From CAZKMQ01 sp964554065 (GTDB taxonomy: Bacteria; Patescibacteriota; Patescibacteriia; Magasanikbacterales; JBBTQS01): a stretch of 40,398 bases of DNA. Below, piece after piece: positions 21,999 to 29,595 of the stretch (the stretch's first letter is position 1; each line of letters begins with the position of its first letter). The stretch spans positions 1 to 40,398 of the forward strand of contig CAZKMQ010000002.1 in assembly GCA_964554065.1 (NCBI GenBank), given 5' to 3'. Under the pieces are notes generated by a model that was given only the letters and a program-made list of their open reading frames with translations, did no database searches and was not told where the DNA came from. The translations under genes were made by a program, and so were the position numbers.

Positions 21999-22764
21999 TA
22001 CTTTCTTGATTGCAGTATTGGCTGGTGTGCTTATGCTGTTTTTTGGTTTTGTGCCGGAAGTTGTTTTGGCTGTTCCAATTGAAGTTAATCTTCAAACTTT
22101 GGATACTGATGGTGATGGTTTGACTGATATTGATGAGAATCGACTATACAAGACCGATCTGTTTAATCCTGATACTGATGGTGATGGATATGGTGACGGG
22201 TTAGAGGTTTCGCGTGGGTACTCGCCACATGCTGGTGATGGAGTACGTATGAGTCAGCATGATTTGGACGGTGATGGCATGAATGACCATTTGGCGTTTC
22301 GAACAAACATGGCTGCTGTAGATACTGACGGTGATGGGTTTGATGATGGTCATGAGTTACGTAATGGTTTTGATCCGCGAGTGAGCTCGCCTGATGTGCT
22401 GAAAAAGAAAATTATCGTTGATTTGAGCGACCAGCAGCTGATGTATTATTGGGGTGATGTTAAGATGGGGCAGATTACAATTTCGTCCGGTCGTCCTGGT
22501 GCGCCATCACCACAAGGCACGTTCACGATTAATACCAAATTGCCAACGCATGTTTATTCTGGGGCTGGATACTACTATCCAAACACCAAGTGGAACATGC
22601 GATTCTTTGGGACACCACCGCGCTCGTATTACATTCACGGTGCTTTCTGGCATGATGATTGGGGGAAACCTGTGAGCGGTGGTTGTATTAATGTGCGGTA
22701 TGAAGATATGGAAGGTTTGTATGGTTGGGCAGATATTGGAACAGAAGTTGAGATTGTTTCATAA
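21973..22764 (+). CDS. Secreted L,D-transpeptidase (YkuD) with calcium-binding repeats
   Basis: The 263-residue protein has a signal peptide or anchor (TFLIAVLAGVLMLFFGFVPEVVLA). Three or four DTDGDG-type repeats lie at about 45-130, and a YkuD catalytic domain at about 138-262. The active-site motif is H222-GAFWHDDWGKPVSGG-C238. YkuD enzymes form 3-3 cross-links in peptidoglycan or attach proteins to it. The domain starts with the typical IIVDLSDQQLMYYWGD. It overlaps the preceding repeat protein by 26 bases, so the two are co-translated and probably work together at the cell surface. Confidence 0.9.
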   Translation: MLLSVEKTNTFLIAVLAGVLMLFFGFVPEVVLAVPIEVNLQTLDTDGDGLTDIDENRLYKTDLFNPDTDGDGYGDGLEVSRGYSPHAGDGVRMSQHDLDGDGMNDHLAFRTNMAAVDTDGDGFDDGHELRNGFDPRVSSPDVLKKKIIVDLSDQQLMYYWGDVKMGQITISSGRPGAPSPQGTFTINTKLPTHVYSGAGYYYPNTKWNMRFFGTPPRSYYIHGAFWHDDWGKPVSGGCINVRYEDMEGLYGWADIGTEVEIVS

Positions 22765-22785
22765 GTCATGTTATTATAGAAATAT

Positions 22786-22866
22786 ATGTTAGGAAAAATT
22801 GTTAAAGTATTAGTTATATTGGCGATTGTTGGCGCAGTTGGCTTGGTTGTTGCAGCAGCGTTTTAG
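22786..22866 (+). CDS. 26-residue single-pass membrane peptide
   Basis: The ORF MLGKIVKVLVILAIVGAVGL plus VVAAAF is one hydrophobic helix with two Lys near the N-terminus. It sits between the transpeptidase and the UMP kinase, whose ATG follows its stop by one base. A TGT-TATTAT extended -10 at 22769-22777 lies nine bases before the ATG, again suggesting a leaderless start. It could be a small membrane protein or an unconserved chance ORF; the clean promoter, composition and tight fit favour a gene. Confidence 0.5.
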   Translation: MLGKIVKVLVILAIVGAVGLVVAAAF

Positions 22867-22867
22867 T

Positions 22868-23569
22868 ATGCAGCGCAAGACAGTAGTTTTATCAGTTGGC
22901 GGATCAATTGTCTCGCCGCATGATGGTGATGGTGTAGTAATAGTGAAGCGATTGCGCACCATGCTTTTTGCATTTGTTAAAAAGGGGTATCAATTCGTGA
23001 TTGTAGTTGGTGGTGGAGCTCCTGCGCGGGATTTTCAAGGGCGGCTGAAGAAGTTGGGGATTAAAGATGACAAAAGTTTGGACTGGATGGGAATCTTTGC
23101 TACGCATCTTAATGCGCGGTACTTCGGTCGAGTGCTTTATCCGCATGCGAAGTCTAAGATTGTCACTGATCCGGTGAAACATAAGAAAACAAGCGATGCT
23201 ATTGTGATTGCTGGCGGACACAAGCCAGGAGCATCTACTGATCATGTTGCTGCACAACTTGCAAAGAAATACGGTGCTAGTTACATGGTGAACTTGAGCA
23301 ATGTTTCGTATATTTATTCTGCTGATCCGCGCAAGGTGAAAAATGCTAAGCGATATGTTGCTTTGAACTGGAAGCAGATGCAAAAGATCGTGGGGACTAA
23401 GTGGTCACCAGGTTTGCATACGCCTTTTGATCCGATCGCAACTAAAGTCTGCAGGAAAAATGATATTGATGTGGCGGTTATCGGTGGAGATAAGTTGGGT
23501 GAGTTGAAAAATTTGTTGTCTGGAAAGAAATTTAAGGGAACATGGATTAGTTCAAAGGTTCTTGACTGA
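22868..23569 (+). CDS. pyrH: UMP kinase, archaeal-like form
   Basis: The enzyme phosphorylates UMP to UDP. The 233-residue protein has the amino-acid-kinase fold: VVLSVGGSIVSP at the N-terminus, FVIVVGGGAPARDFQ and GGHKPGASTDHVAAQLAKK. The nucleotide site is NLSNVSYIYSADPRK, followed by WSPGLHTPFDPIATK. The STD-VA signature and the short length are typical of archaeal UMP kinases rather than the usual bacterial PyrH. It uses the ATG one base after the preceding peptide's stop. Together with pyrEF it supplies UDP. Confidence 0.88.
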   Translation: MQRKTVVLSVGGSIVSPHDGDGVVIVKRLRTMLFAFVKKGYQFVIVVGGGAPARDFQGRLKKLGIKDDKSLDWMGIFATHLNARYFGRVLYPHAKSKIVTDPVKHKKTSDAIVIAGGHKPGASTDHVAAQLAKKYGASYMVNLSNVSYIYSADPRKVKNAKRYVALNWKQMQKIVGTKWSPGLHTPFDPIATKVCRKNDIDVAVIGGDKLGELKNLLSGKKFKGTWISSKVLD

Positions 23570-23590
23570 ATTTGACCGATCTGATACTAT
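23562..23590 (+). promoter_or_regulatory. Promoter of the rplJ-rplL operon
   Basis: TTGACT 23562-23567, a 17-base spacer ending TGA, then TACTAT 23585-23590. The -35 overlaps the last codons of pyrH. Confidence 0.75.
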
Positions 23591-23599
23591 ATTTCCATC

Positions 23600-23691
23600 G
23601 CCACAGACAGCAGGCAATTAATAAGACCTGCCGAGGTATAAGCTCCCGCTTTAATATATTGGGATAGGTCGGCTTTATCGATAACTGTGGC
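23600..23691 (+). ncRNA. Ribosomal protein L10 leader
   Basis: The outer stem GCCACAG 23600-23606 / CTGTGGC 23685-23691 encloses an inner GCAGG/CCTGC hairpin. The conserved stretch around CAGACAGCAGG and CCTGCCGAGGT is the L10(L12)4-binding kink-turn region of L10 leaders. It lies directly before rplJ, as in most bacteria, and should mediate feedback by the L10-L12 complex. Confidence 0.88.
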
Positions 23692-23717
23692 AGATGTGTC
23701 ATAGTTTTTTGTTTTTT

Positions 23718-24245
23718 ATGGCTAAAACACGACAACAAAAAGAAGAGGCAGTACGTGATCTTACAGATACTATTAAAAAAAGCAAGGCAGCAGTCTTTGC
23801 ATCGTTTAGTGGTGTTACTGTAGGGGATGCGCAAACATTGCGTCGCGACTGTCGCAAAGAAGATGTACAATACTTGGTTGCAAAAAAGACCATCATGAAT
23901 TTGGCGTTTAAAAACGCTGGGTACAGTGATGTGGATACCAAACCATTTGAGGGTAATGTTGCAGTTGCCTTTGGTATGGGAGACGAGGTTGCATCAGCAA
24001 AAACATTACACACATTTGCCAAAGCGCACGAAGGGTTCACCATCTTGGGTGGAATTCTTGAAGGGCGCTATATTAACGCTGACGAAGTGAACGCACTTGC
24101 GAAACTTCCAAGTCGTGATGAGCTTTTGGCAAAACTGGTTGGATCTATTGCAGCTCCAATGTCAGGATTTGTAAATGTGTTAGCTGGTGTGCCACGCAAT
24201 TTTGTACAGGTATTATCTGCAATTAAAGATGCCAAAGAGGCATAA
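23718..24245 (+). CDS. rplJ: 50S ribosomal protein L10
   Basis: The 175-residue protein starts MAKTRQQKEEAVRDLTDTIKKSKAAVFASFSGVTV in spirit (positions 1-35) and has FGMGDEVASAKTLHTFAK and the C-terminal helix that binds L12 dimers. Its length is normal. It forms the base of the ribosomal stalk. The ATG at 23718 is chosen over upstream codons because translation from it gives the canonical MAKTR start. No Shine-Dalgarno site is visible. It is followed after 14 bases by rplL. Confidence 0.96.
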   Translation: MAKTRQQKEEAVRDLTDTIKKSKAAVFASFSGVTVGDAQTLRRDCRKEDVQYLVAKKTIMNLAFKNAGYSDVDTKPFEGNVAVAFGMGDEVASAKTLHTFAKAHEGFTILGGILEGRYINADEVNALAKLPSRDELLAKLVGSIAAPMSGFVNVLAGVPRNFVQVLSAIKDAKEA

Positions 24246-24259
24246 GTAATCAAATCAAT

Positions 24260-24718
24260 ATGAGTGATGAAACAACAACAAATGACGCTCCAGCAGCAGA
24301 AGCTCCTGCAGCGGCAGAAGAAAAGAAAGATGTTGAAGTGCCTGCTAAGTTCAAAGACTTGGTTGGTGAAATTGAAAAAATGTCTGTTCTTGACCTTGCA
24401 GACTTAGTGAAGATTCTTGAGGACAAGTTCGGTGTAAGCGCTAGTGCTCCAATGGCAATGATGGCCGGGCCTGCAGCAGGAGGTGCTGGTGAAGCAGCAG
24501 AAGAAAAGTCAGAGTTCAATGTTGAACTTACTGGTGCTGGATCAAGTAAGATCGCTGTTATCAAGGTGGTGCGTGAAGTAACTGGTCTTGGGCTTAAAGA
24601 TGCCAAAGATATGGTAGACGCGGCACCAAAGGTGATCAAAGAAAACGCACCTAAAGCTGAAGCTGAAGAGATCAAGAAAAAGATCGAAGAAGCTGGTGGA
24701 ACGTGTGAGTTGAAATAA
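24260..24718 (+). CDS. rplL: 50S ribosomal protein L7/L12 with N-terminal extension
   Basis: L7/L12 is the flexible stalk protein that recruits translation GTPases. At 152 residues it is longer than the usual 120-130. About 28 extra Ala/Pro/Glu-rich residues precede the dimerisation domain (FKDLVGEIEKMSVLDLADLVKILEDKFGV, residues about 31-59). An Ala/Gly hinge and the normal C-terminal domain follow (SKIAVIKVVREVTGLGLKDAK, then the KEEAE-like end). It is the last gene of the operon and ends at a strong terminator. Confidence 0.95.
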   Translation: MSDETTTNDAPAAEAPAAAEEKKDVEVPAKFKDLVGEIEKMSVLDLADLVKILEDKFGVSASAPMAMMAGPAAGGAGEAAEEKSEFNVELTGAGSSKIAVIKVVREVTGLGLKDAKDMVDAAPKVIKENAPKAEAEEIKKKIEEAGGTCELK

Positions 24719-24735
24719 CTTATTATTGTTATTTT

Positions 24736-24766
24736 AAAAGAGCGCCCCGAAGGGCGCTCTTTTTTT
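24736..24766. terminator. Bidirectional terminator between rplL and the 24765 minus-strand gene
   Basis: GAGCGCCC-CGAA-GGGCGCTC, extended by AAAA/TTTT, carries T-runs on both strands. It overlaps the stop codon of the convergent gene. Confidence 0.9.
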
Positions 24767-27071
24767 ACTCTTCTTGAGTAATGTGTCCAAGTTCGAACTG
24801 TCGCAACTCGGTGCCAGCAAGTATCAGTCCAATATTTTTTCGCTCATCAATTGCAAAATCTCGTAGTGATTCCAGATCATCAAAAATGTATTGCACTTGG
24901 AGTTTACCGTCCTCCTTATTAAATACAGCAATTCTTTTTTCCGCAGGATCAAAGATGTACAGCCACTTTGATTCAAACATTGTCCAAATTCGTGTCGCAC
25001 TTTCAAATGATGGGTCAATTCCACCAAGTGTGTACTCTTGTTTCTCACCTTTAGCGTATTGATTGACAGAGCCATCATTGTTGAGCGTCCAAATTAACCC
25101 ATCAATTGTAAAGTTAATTGCATTGGCTAGGTCCGGTGTGCCCTTAGCCCATTGTGTTCCGCTTCCAAATCCTTCTTGGTGGCGTCCGTGCTTGAAGATT
25201 TGGTTTTGTTCTGCTACCAATGTATATAGACGATCGTTGTAAACAAGTGAGTCAGTTATTGCGCCTGCGCCAGGAATATCAAATTCATAAAACTCGTCAT
25301 CAGCTGTGTACTTCCATTGCAAAGCGCTTTCATTAGCGCCATCAATGAAGAATACAAGATCTTCATCAGTTGCAAATGGCACAAGTTGGCCACCTAGAGT
25401 TTCGGTTGCTGTAATTTCCGTACCACGTTCACGCGCTAATAAATTTCCTTCGTTATCATTTACAATAACAAGACCAGTTGTAAGGCGAACATGTTGTGGT
25501 TCGTTCAATCTATATTCAATAGTATTTATAAGTAGGGAAGTGCCTACGTGTTCAGCATGACGAATCTTTTCTTTCAGGTCATCGATGCGCACAGCCAGAC
25601 GGGCAATGGTTTCTTTTTCATCACGCGAGTCAGCAGTTAGGTTTTCCATGCGTGTAATAACGTCATCAATTATCTCGCGTGTTCTGTCTTCTTCATTAAA
25701 GATGAGATTGGATTCAGCAGCGCTGAGCTTAGATTCAATAAGTGAGACCTGAGCTTGGTATGCTGCACGCTTTATCTCTTGAGTTTTGTTGTATTTAAGC
25801 ACGCTCACACTTATAAAGAAAATAATAAGCAAGACAACTCCTGAACTCATAACTATCTTATTAAGCATCGATAGTTTGCCAAAGCGTTCACTTGTTGTTT
25901 CCCATGCATTAGTAAACATTCGTTTCCAGTGGTCAACAAACTCACTGCGCCTTCCACCAAGATTGGTGATTACATAGAAAATAGTTTGCACTACAGTAAC
26001 AGTTGCTACAAATAACCATTTAAGTAGAGACCATACCCACTTACCTGTAACAACTGCTCCTATTCGTGAGTACCTAGCACTGGTGTGTAGTGCTCCTTTA
26101 GCGGCAGCCTTAGCTTGTTGTTTTGTGCGGTTGCTGTATGAGTCAGAAGAAGATTCACGTGATGATTTACGTTCTTCTAACTTGGAACGTAGACGTCCGA
26201 GCACTGATGGTGCAAGCGTCTCTTCTGTGTTTCGTGCTGTGGTAAGTAGGTTGCTGAGTGATTCTACCGGCTTGTTCTTGTTGCTTTTTTTGGTTTTGGT
26301 TTCAGGTGTGGGTGCGTTACGTTCAAGAAGTAGCCCACCAAAAGAAAATCCATTATCAACGTCCTCTAGTGTGTTTTGGAATTGCTTGGTTGATTTTTTC
26401 GGTGGTTTGCCTGATATAAGATTAGTGATTTGCTTGCTGGTAAACCCATCCTCAACATGTGGCGTGCAAAAGAGCACTCGATCTCCAGGGTGAATATCTC
26501 CGGAGATAATATTGTTGAAAAGTTGCTCGTCATCTTCGGTGCTGCCACCTTCTATTATTGCCATCGCACTGTAGTCACCACTTTTTTTGCTATAAGCAAC
26601 AAATCCCAATGGTTCGCCACGTACTGCAAATGATAATGTTGTCTCATTTACAAATCCAACAACAATATGTATTTCTTCTTCATTTGCTTCTATTTGCTTG
26701 AGCAGGGTGTCGCTTTTCTTGTTGATTCGCTCAAGTAAATGCTCGAAGTGTACTGCAATATCTTTGTTCCGAAGTGTTTCATCATAGAATCCAGTCTCCA
26801 ATTCTTCGATCCAGCGATTTAGCGCTTCAATGGTTTTGTAACTGGCTTGGTTGGCCTCAGCCACCATAAATAGGTATCCGCGTCCGTTCTCCTCAGGGTT
26901 TGCTGGTTCTGTGATATGCAAAATAACCTGTGAGCTCTCTGCATCACGGCCTTCTATAAAGAATTCGTGTATATCGATATTGCTTTCAAATCCCTTCATA
27001 GCTTTGACGGGTGGTGGTGTCTCCATTATACTAGAGCTACTATATTGCGCAATGGCATTTTGAGTAAACAT
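24765..27071 (-). CDS. Large membrane protein: PP2C-like domain, two membrane helices, coiled coil, propeller-like C-terminus
   Basis: The 768-residue protein has no clear named family. Residues about 30-225 resemble a PP2C/SpoIIE phosphatase fold: GRGYLFMVAEANQASYKTIE, an extended helix with FEHLLERINKKSD, FAVRGEPLGFVAY and GDRVLFCTPHVEDG. The Asp residues that bind catalytic metals in PP2C are not obvious, so it may be inactive. A basic low-complexity linker (250-335) leads to helices at about 347-369 and 406-426. A coiled coil lies at about 430-508. The rest (510-765) has repeated beta-strand patterns (LVYNDRLYTLVAEQNQIF, KWLYIFDPAEKRIAVF) like a propeller, probably outside the cell. This suggests an envelope sensor that links inside and outside (inference). 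An ATG at 27026 is an alternative start. Confidence 0.75.
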   Translation of the reverse strand: MFTQNAIAQYSSSSIMETPPPVKAMKGFESNIDIHEFFIEGRDAESSQVILHITEPANPEENGRGYLFMVAEANQASYKTIEALNRWIEELETGFYDETLRNKDIAVHFEHLLERINKKSDTLLKQIEANEEEIHIVVGFVNETTLSFAVRGEPLGFVAYSKKSGDYSAMAIIEGGSTEDDEQLFNNIISGDIHPGDRVLFCTPHVEDGFTSKQITNLISGKPPKKSTKQFQNTLEDVDNGFSFGGLLLERNAPTPETKTKKSNKNKPVESLSNLLTTARNTEETLAPSVLGRLRSKLEERKSSRESSSDSYSNRTKQQAKAAAKGALHTSARYSRIGAVVTGKWVWSLLKWLFVATVTVVQTIFYVITNLGGRRSEFVDHWKRMFTNAWETTSERFGKLSMLNKIVMSSGVVLLIIFFISVSVLKYNKTQEIKRAAYQAQVSLIESKLSAAESNLIFNEEDRTREIIDDVITRMENLTADSRDEKETIARLAVRIDDLKEKIRHAEHVGTSLLINTIEYRLNEPQHVRLTTGLVIVNDNEGNLLARERGTEITATETLGGQLVPFATDEDLVFFIDGANESALQWKYTADDEFYEFDIPGAGAITDSLVYNDRLYTLVAEQNQIFKHGRHQEGFGSGTQWAKGTPDLANAINFTIDGLIWTLNNDGSVNQYAKGEKQEYTLGGIDPSFESATRIWTMFESKWLYIFDPAEKRIAVFNKEDGKLQVQYIFDDLESLRDFAIDERKNIGLILAGTELRQFELGHITQEE

Positions 27072-27687
27072 GTGCGCAGATGAAAAATCAATATATATGC
27101 TTGAACACCTATTTGGTTCAAAGACCCGCGTTCGATTATTGCGATTATTGTATAGAAATCCAGCTCAACAGTACTATGTTCGCGAGATGTCTCGAGAAAT
27201 TAACAGTCAGATTAATGCAGTTCGTCGTGAATTGCAGAATTTAGTTAAGGCTGGATTGGTTGCTGTTGTTGAAAATCCAACTGTTGATCAGATAGAGAGC
27301 ACGCCTGGTGGTACGCGTTGTACCTGGTATGCTTTGTGTCAGGATCATGCATTATATGAAGAGATTGGAGCTCTTATTCTTAAATCTAGGGTGTTTGATA
27401 AGCAGGCACTAGCAAACGAACTACAAAGGATAAGTCCTAATATTCATTCAATGTTGTTTAGTGGCTGTCTTGTTGGTGAAGAGGGTTGTCCGATCGATTT
27501 GTTGTTGATCGGCAAAACGGATATGAAAAAGTTCGATCGTATTATAAAGAAGTATGAGCGTGATTTGGGTAGTACTATTCGATACACTGTCTTTACGCAG
27601 AAGGAATTTAAGGAACGACAACAAATGGTAGATAAGTTCTTGTATGCTATCTATCAAAGTCCTCATGTGATTGTCTATGGAGAATAA
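27070..27687 (+). CDS. Winged-helix DNA-binding protein with degenerate nucleotidyltransferase-like C-terminus
   Basis: The 205-residue protein starts with a winged helix. LFGSKTRVRLLRLLYRNP, YYVREMSREINSQINAVRRELQNLVKAGLV is the typical ArsR-like reader, here covering about residues 13-75. The second half (about 105-205) has FSGCLVGEEGCPIDLLLIGKTD and an ending like the minimal nucleotidyltransferases often fused to such helices. The catalytic Asp pair is incomplete. The role is probably transcriptional regulation. The ATG at 27070 overlaps the ATG of the divergent gene in one CATG; an ATG at 27097 (MLEHLFGSK) is an equally good start. Confidence 0.75.
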   Translation: MCADEKSIYMLEHLFGSKTRVRLLRLLYRNPAQQYYVREMSREINSQINAVRRELQNLVKAGLVAVVENPTVDQIESTPGGTRCTWYALCQDHALYEEIGALILKSRVFDKQALANELQRISPNIHSMLFSGCLVGEEGCPIDLLLIGKTDMKKFDRIIKKYERDLGSTIRYTVFTQKEFKERQQMVDKFLYAIYQSPHVIVYGE

Positions 27688-28075
27688 GATTTATGTTGCG
27701 GTAAATTGTGAGCAGGCAGAGCAGTGTGTTGTGAGATTAATTACGCATGCTAAGGTCAATACAAAAAGTTATGCAGTTCGTGCACAAGATGTACTTAGTT
27801 GTATTGAACAATCATTGAATGAGCATGTGTGTACAATGGAGCAGGTTAGTGGGCTGTTTGTGCAAACCGGAAGCGGTTCATTTATGGCAGGTCGCATCAG
27901 TGTGTCTGCTATTAATGGATTAGCGCAATCATTGAGTGTTCCGGCGCTTTCAGTAGAGGAAATAGCTTTGTTAGATTTTGCTGAGTGTAAGCAATTGTTA
28001 GAATCTTCTCCTATTGACATTTTTGCTATTACCAAGTATGCTAGTGAGCCTAACATACGAGTTAAACAATCATGA
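27677..28075 (+). CDS. tsaB: TsaB-like protein of the t6A tRNA modification pathway, short form
   Basis: TsaB is the scaffold partner of TsaD in N6-threonylcarbamoyladenosine synthesis on tRNA. At 132 residues it retains the signature helix-loop QTGSGSFMAGRISVSAINGLAQSL and PALSVEEIALLDF. It lacks the usual C-terminal half (full TsaB is about 220). Short forms occur in reduced bacteria. The ATG at 27677 overlaps the preceding stop by 11 bases, and GTG/TTG codons nearby are less likely. The gene's last four bases overlap the next ATG. The partners tsaD, tsaC and tsaE are not in this window. Confidence 0.7.
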   Translation: MENKIYVAVNCEQAEQCVVRLITHAKVNTKSYAVRAQDVLSCIEQSLNEHVCTMEQVSGLFVQTGSGSFMAGRISVSAINGLAQSLSVPALSVEEIALLDFAECKQLLESSPIDIFAITKYASEPNIRVKQS

Positions 28076-29595
28076 TTTCTGACTACACAAAGTATAGGAT
28101 CTATGAGATTTTTCCAGGGGCGCTGGTGTGGGTTTTTTTGATTGCTGGTGTTTTCCTTTCATTTGTTAAGCCGTTATGGGTGATTTATTTTATTATCATC
28201 TTTGATATTTATTGGGTGCATCGTGTGATTTATTTTGCTGTATTTCTTACGACGTCGGTTCTCAAGTATAAGCGTGCATTGCGCACTGATTGGTTTGGTA
28301 AATTGCAAAAGGAGAAGTCGGAGTGGGAGGAATATTATCATTGTATTTTTCTACCAGTATATAATGAAGATGTGGGTGTAGTGCGCACGTCTCTTGAAGG
28401 GTTGCTTAAATCAACACTGCCATCATCACGGATGATTGTTGTGCTGGCAGGAGAAGGAAGAAAGCGTGAGCATTTTGAATCGTTTGCGCACCAGCTTAAG
28501 GATGAATTTGGTGACAAGTTCAAGCACTTTTTAATTTCATTGCACCCTGATGATTTGCCGGATGAGATTCCTGGCAAAGGTTCTAACATTCATTATGCTG
28601 GTCATAGGGTACAAGAGTATATTGATGCGCAGAAGATTCCGTATAACCGCGTGATAGTTAGTTGTTTTGATATTGATACTATTGCTCATCCGTCATACTT
28701 TAGCTATTTGACGTATGTTTACTTGAGTCAGCCTAATCCTGAGCGCGCTTCTTACCAGCCGGTACCGCTGTACAATAATAATATGTGGGAGTCGCCATCT
28801 GTGTTGCGTGTGATGGCGTTTGGTACAACTTTTTGGTTGCTTACTGAGTTGCCGCGACCTGATCGAATGGTTACGTTCTCTTCGCATAGTATGAGCTTTA
28901 CTGCATTGGTTGCTGTGGACTTTTGGGAGAAGCGGATTGTAAGCGAGGATTCACGAATATTTTGGCAATGCTATTTGCATTTTGAAGGAGATTATCGTGC
29001 AGTGCCATTATTTTTGCCTGTGTCTATGGATACAGTGCGCGATGATACTTGGTGGGTTAGTATTAAGAACTTGTATAAGCAGCAAAGACGTTGGGCTTGG
29101 GGAGCAGAACATATTCCATACTTGTTGTGGCACTTTCCAAAACACAAGAACATTCCTTGGATGATGAAGTTCAAATATTTGTTCAACATGATTGAAGGAA
29201 AATTTTCCTGGGCCACTGCGGCAATTATGATTTTAGTATTTGGTCGTCTGCCATTGCTTGTTGCAGGAGATGAGGTGCGCAGTACGGTGCTATTTCAAAA
29301 CACGCCGCACATTCTTGAGTGGCTTATGGGAATTGCAATGTTTGGTATTTTGATTTCAATGACGTATAGCTTGATGTTGTTGCCGCGTAGACCAGATAAT
29401 GGAAAAACACCAAGCATGTTTATTATGGCAATTCAGTGGATTTTGTTGCCGATCTCATTGCTTCTTGTTGGTGCGATTCCAGCACTTGATTCTCTTACAC
29501 GTCTTATGACAGGGAATTATTTAGGGTTTGATGTATCTAAGAAAAAACGCGCCATTCCTAGGGTACACACTGACGAAAAAGAATATGCCTCATAA
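28072..29595 (+). CDS. Membrane glycosyltransferase, family 2
   Basis: The 507-residue protein has two N-terminal membrane helices, then a GT2 (GT-A fold) domain. HCIFLPVYNEDVGVVRTSLE, a DxD-like VSCFDIDT and the acceptor-side motif QQRRWAWG (QxxRW) lie within about 95-345. Three or more C-terminal helices follow. Such processive enzymes build polysaccharide at the inner membrane. It starts in an ATGA overlap with tsaB and overlaps the DUF4012 gene at its end. With the GT4 gene at 32065 it suggests local synthesis of a surface glycan. Confidence 0.85.
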   Translation: MISDYTKYRIYEIFPGALVWVFLIAGVFLSFVKPLWVIYFIIIFDIYWVHRVIYFAVFLTTSVLKYKRALRTDWFGKLQKEKSEWEEYYHCIFLPVYNEDVGVVRTSLEGLLKSTLPSSRMIVVLAGEGRKREHFESFAHQLKDEFGDKFKHFLISLHPDDLPDEIPGKGSNIHYAGHRVQEYIDAQKIPYNRVIVSCFDIDTIAHPSYFSYLTYVYLSQPNPERASYQPVPLYNNNMWESPSVLRVMAFGTTFWLLTELPRPDRMVTFSSHSMSFTALVAVDFWEKRIVSEDSRIFWQCYLHFEGDYRAVPLFLPVSMDTVRDDTWWVSIKNLYKQQRRWAWGAEHIPYLLWHFPKHKNIPWMMKFKYLFNMIEGKFSWATAAIMILVFGRLPLLVAGDEVRSTVLFQNTPHILEWLMGIAMFGILISMTYSLMLLPRRPDNGKTPSMFIMAIQWILLPISLLLVGAIPALDSLTRLMTGNYLGFDVSKKKRAIPRVHTDEKEYAS

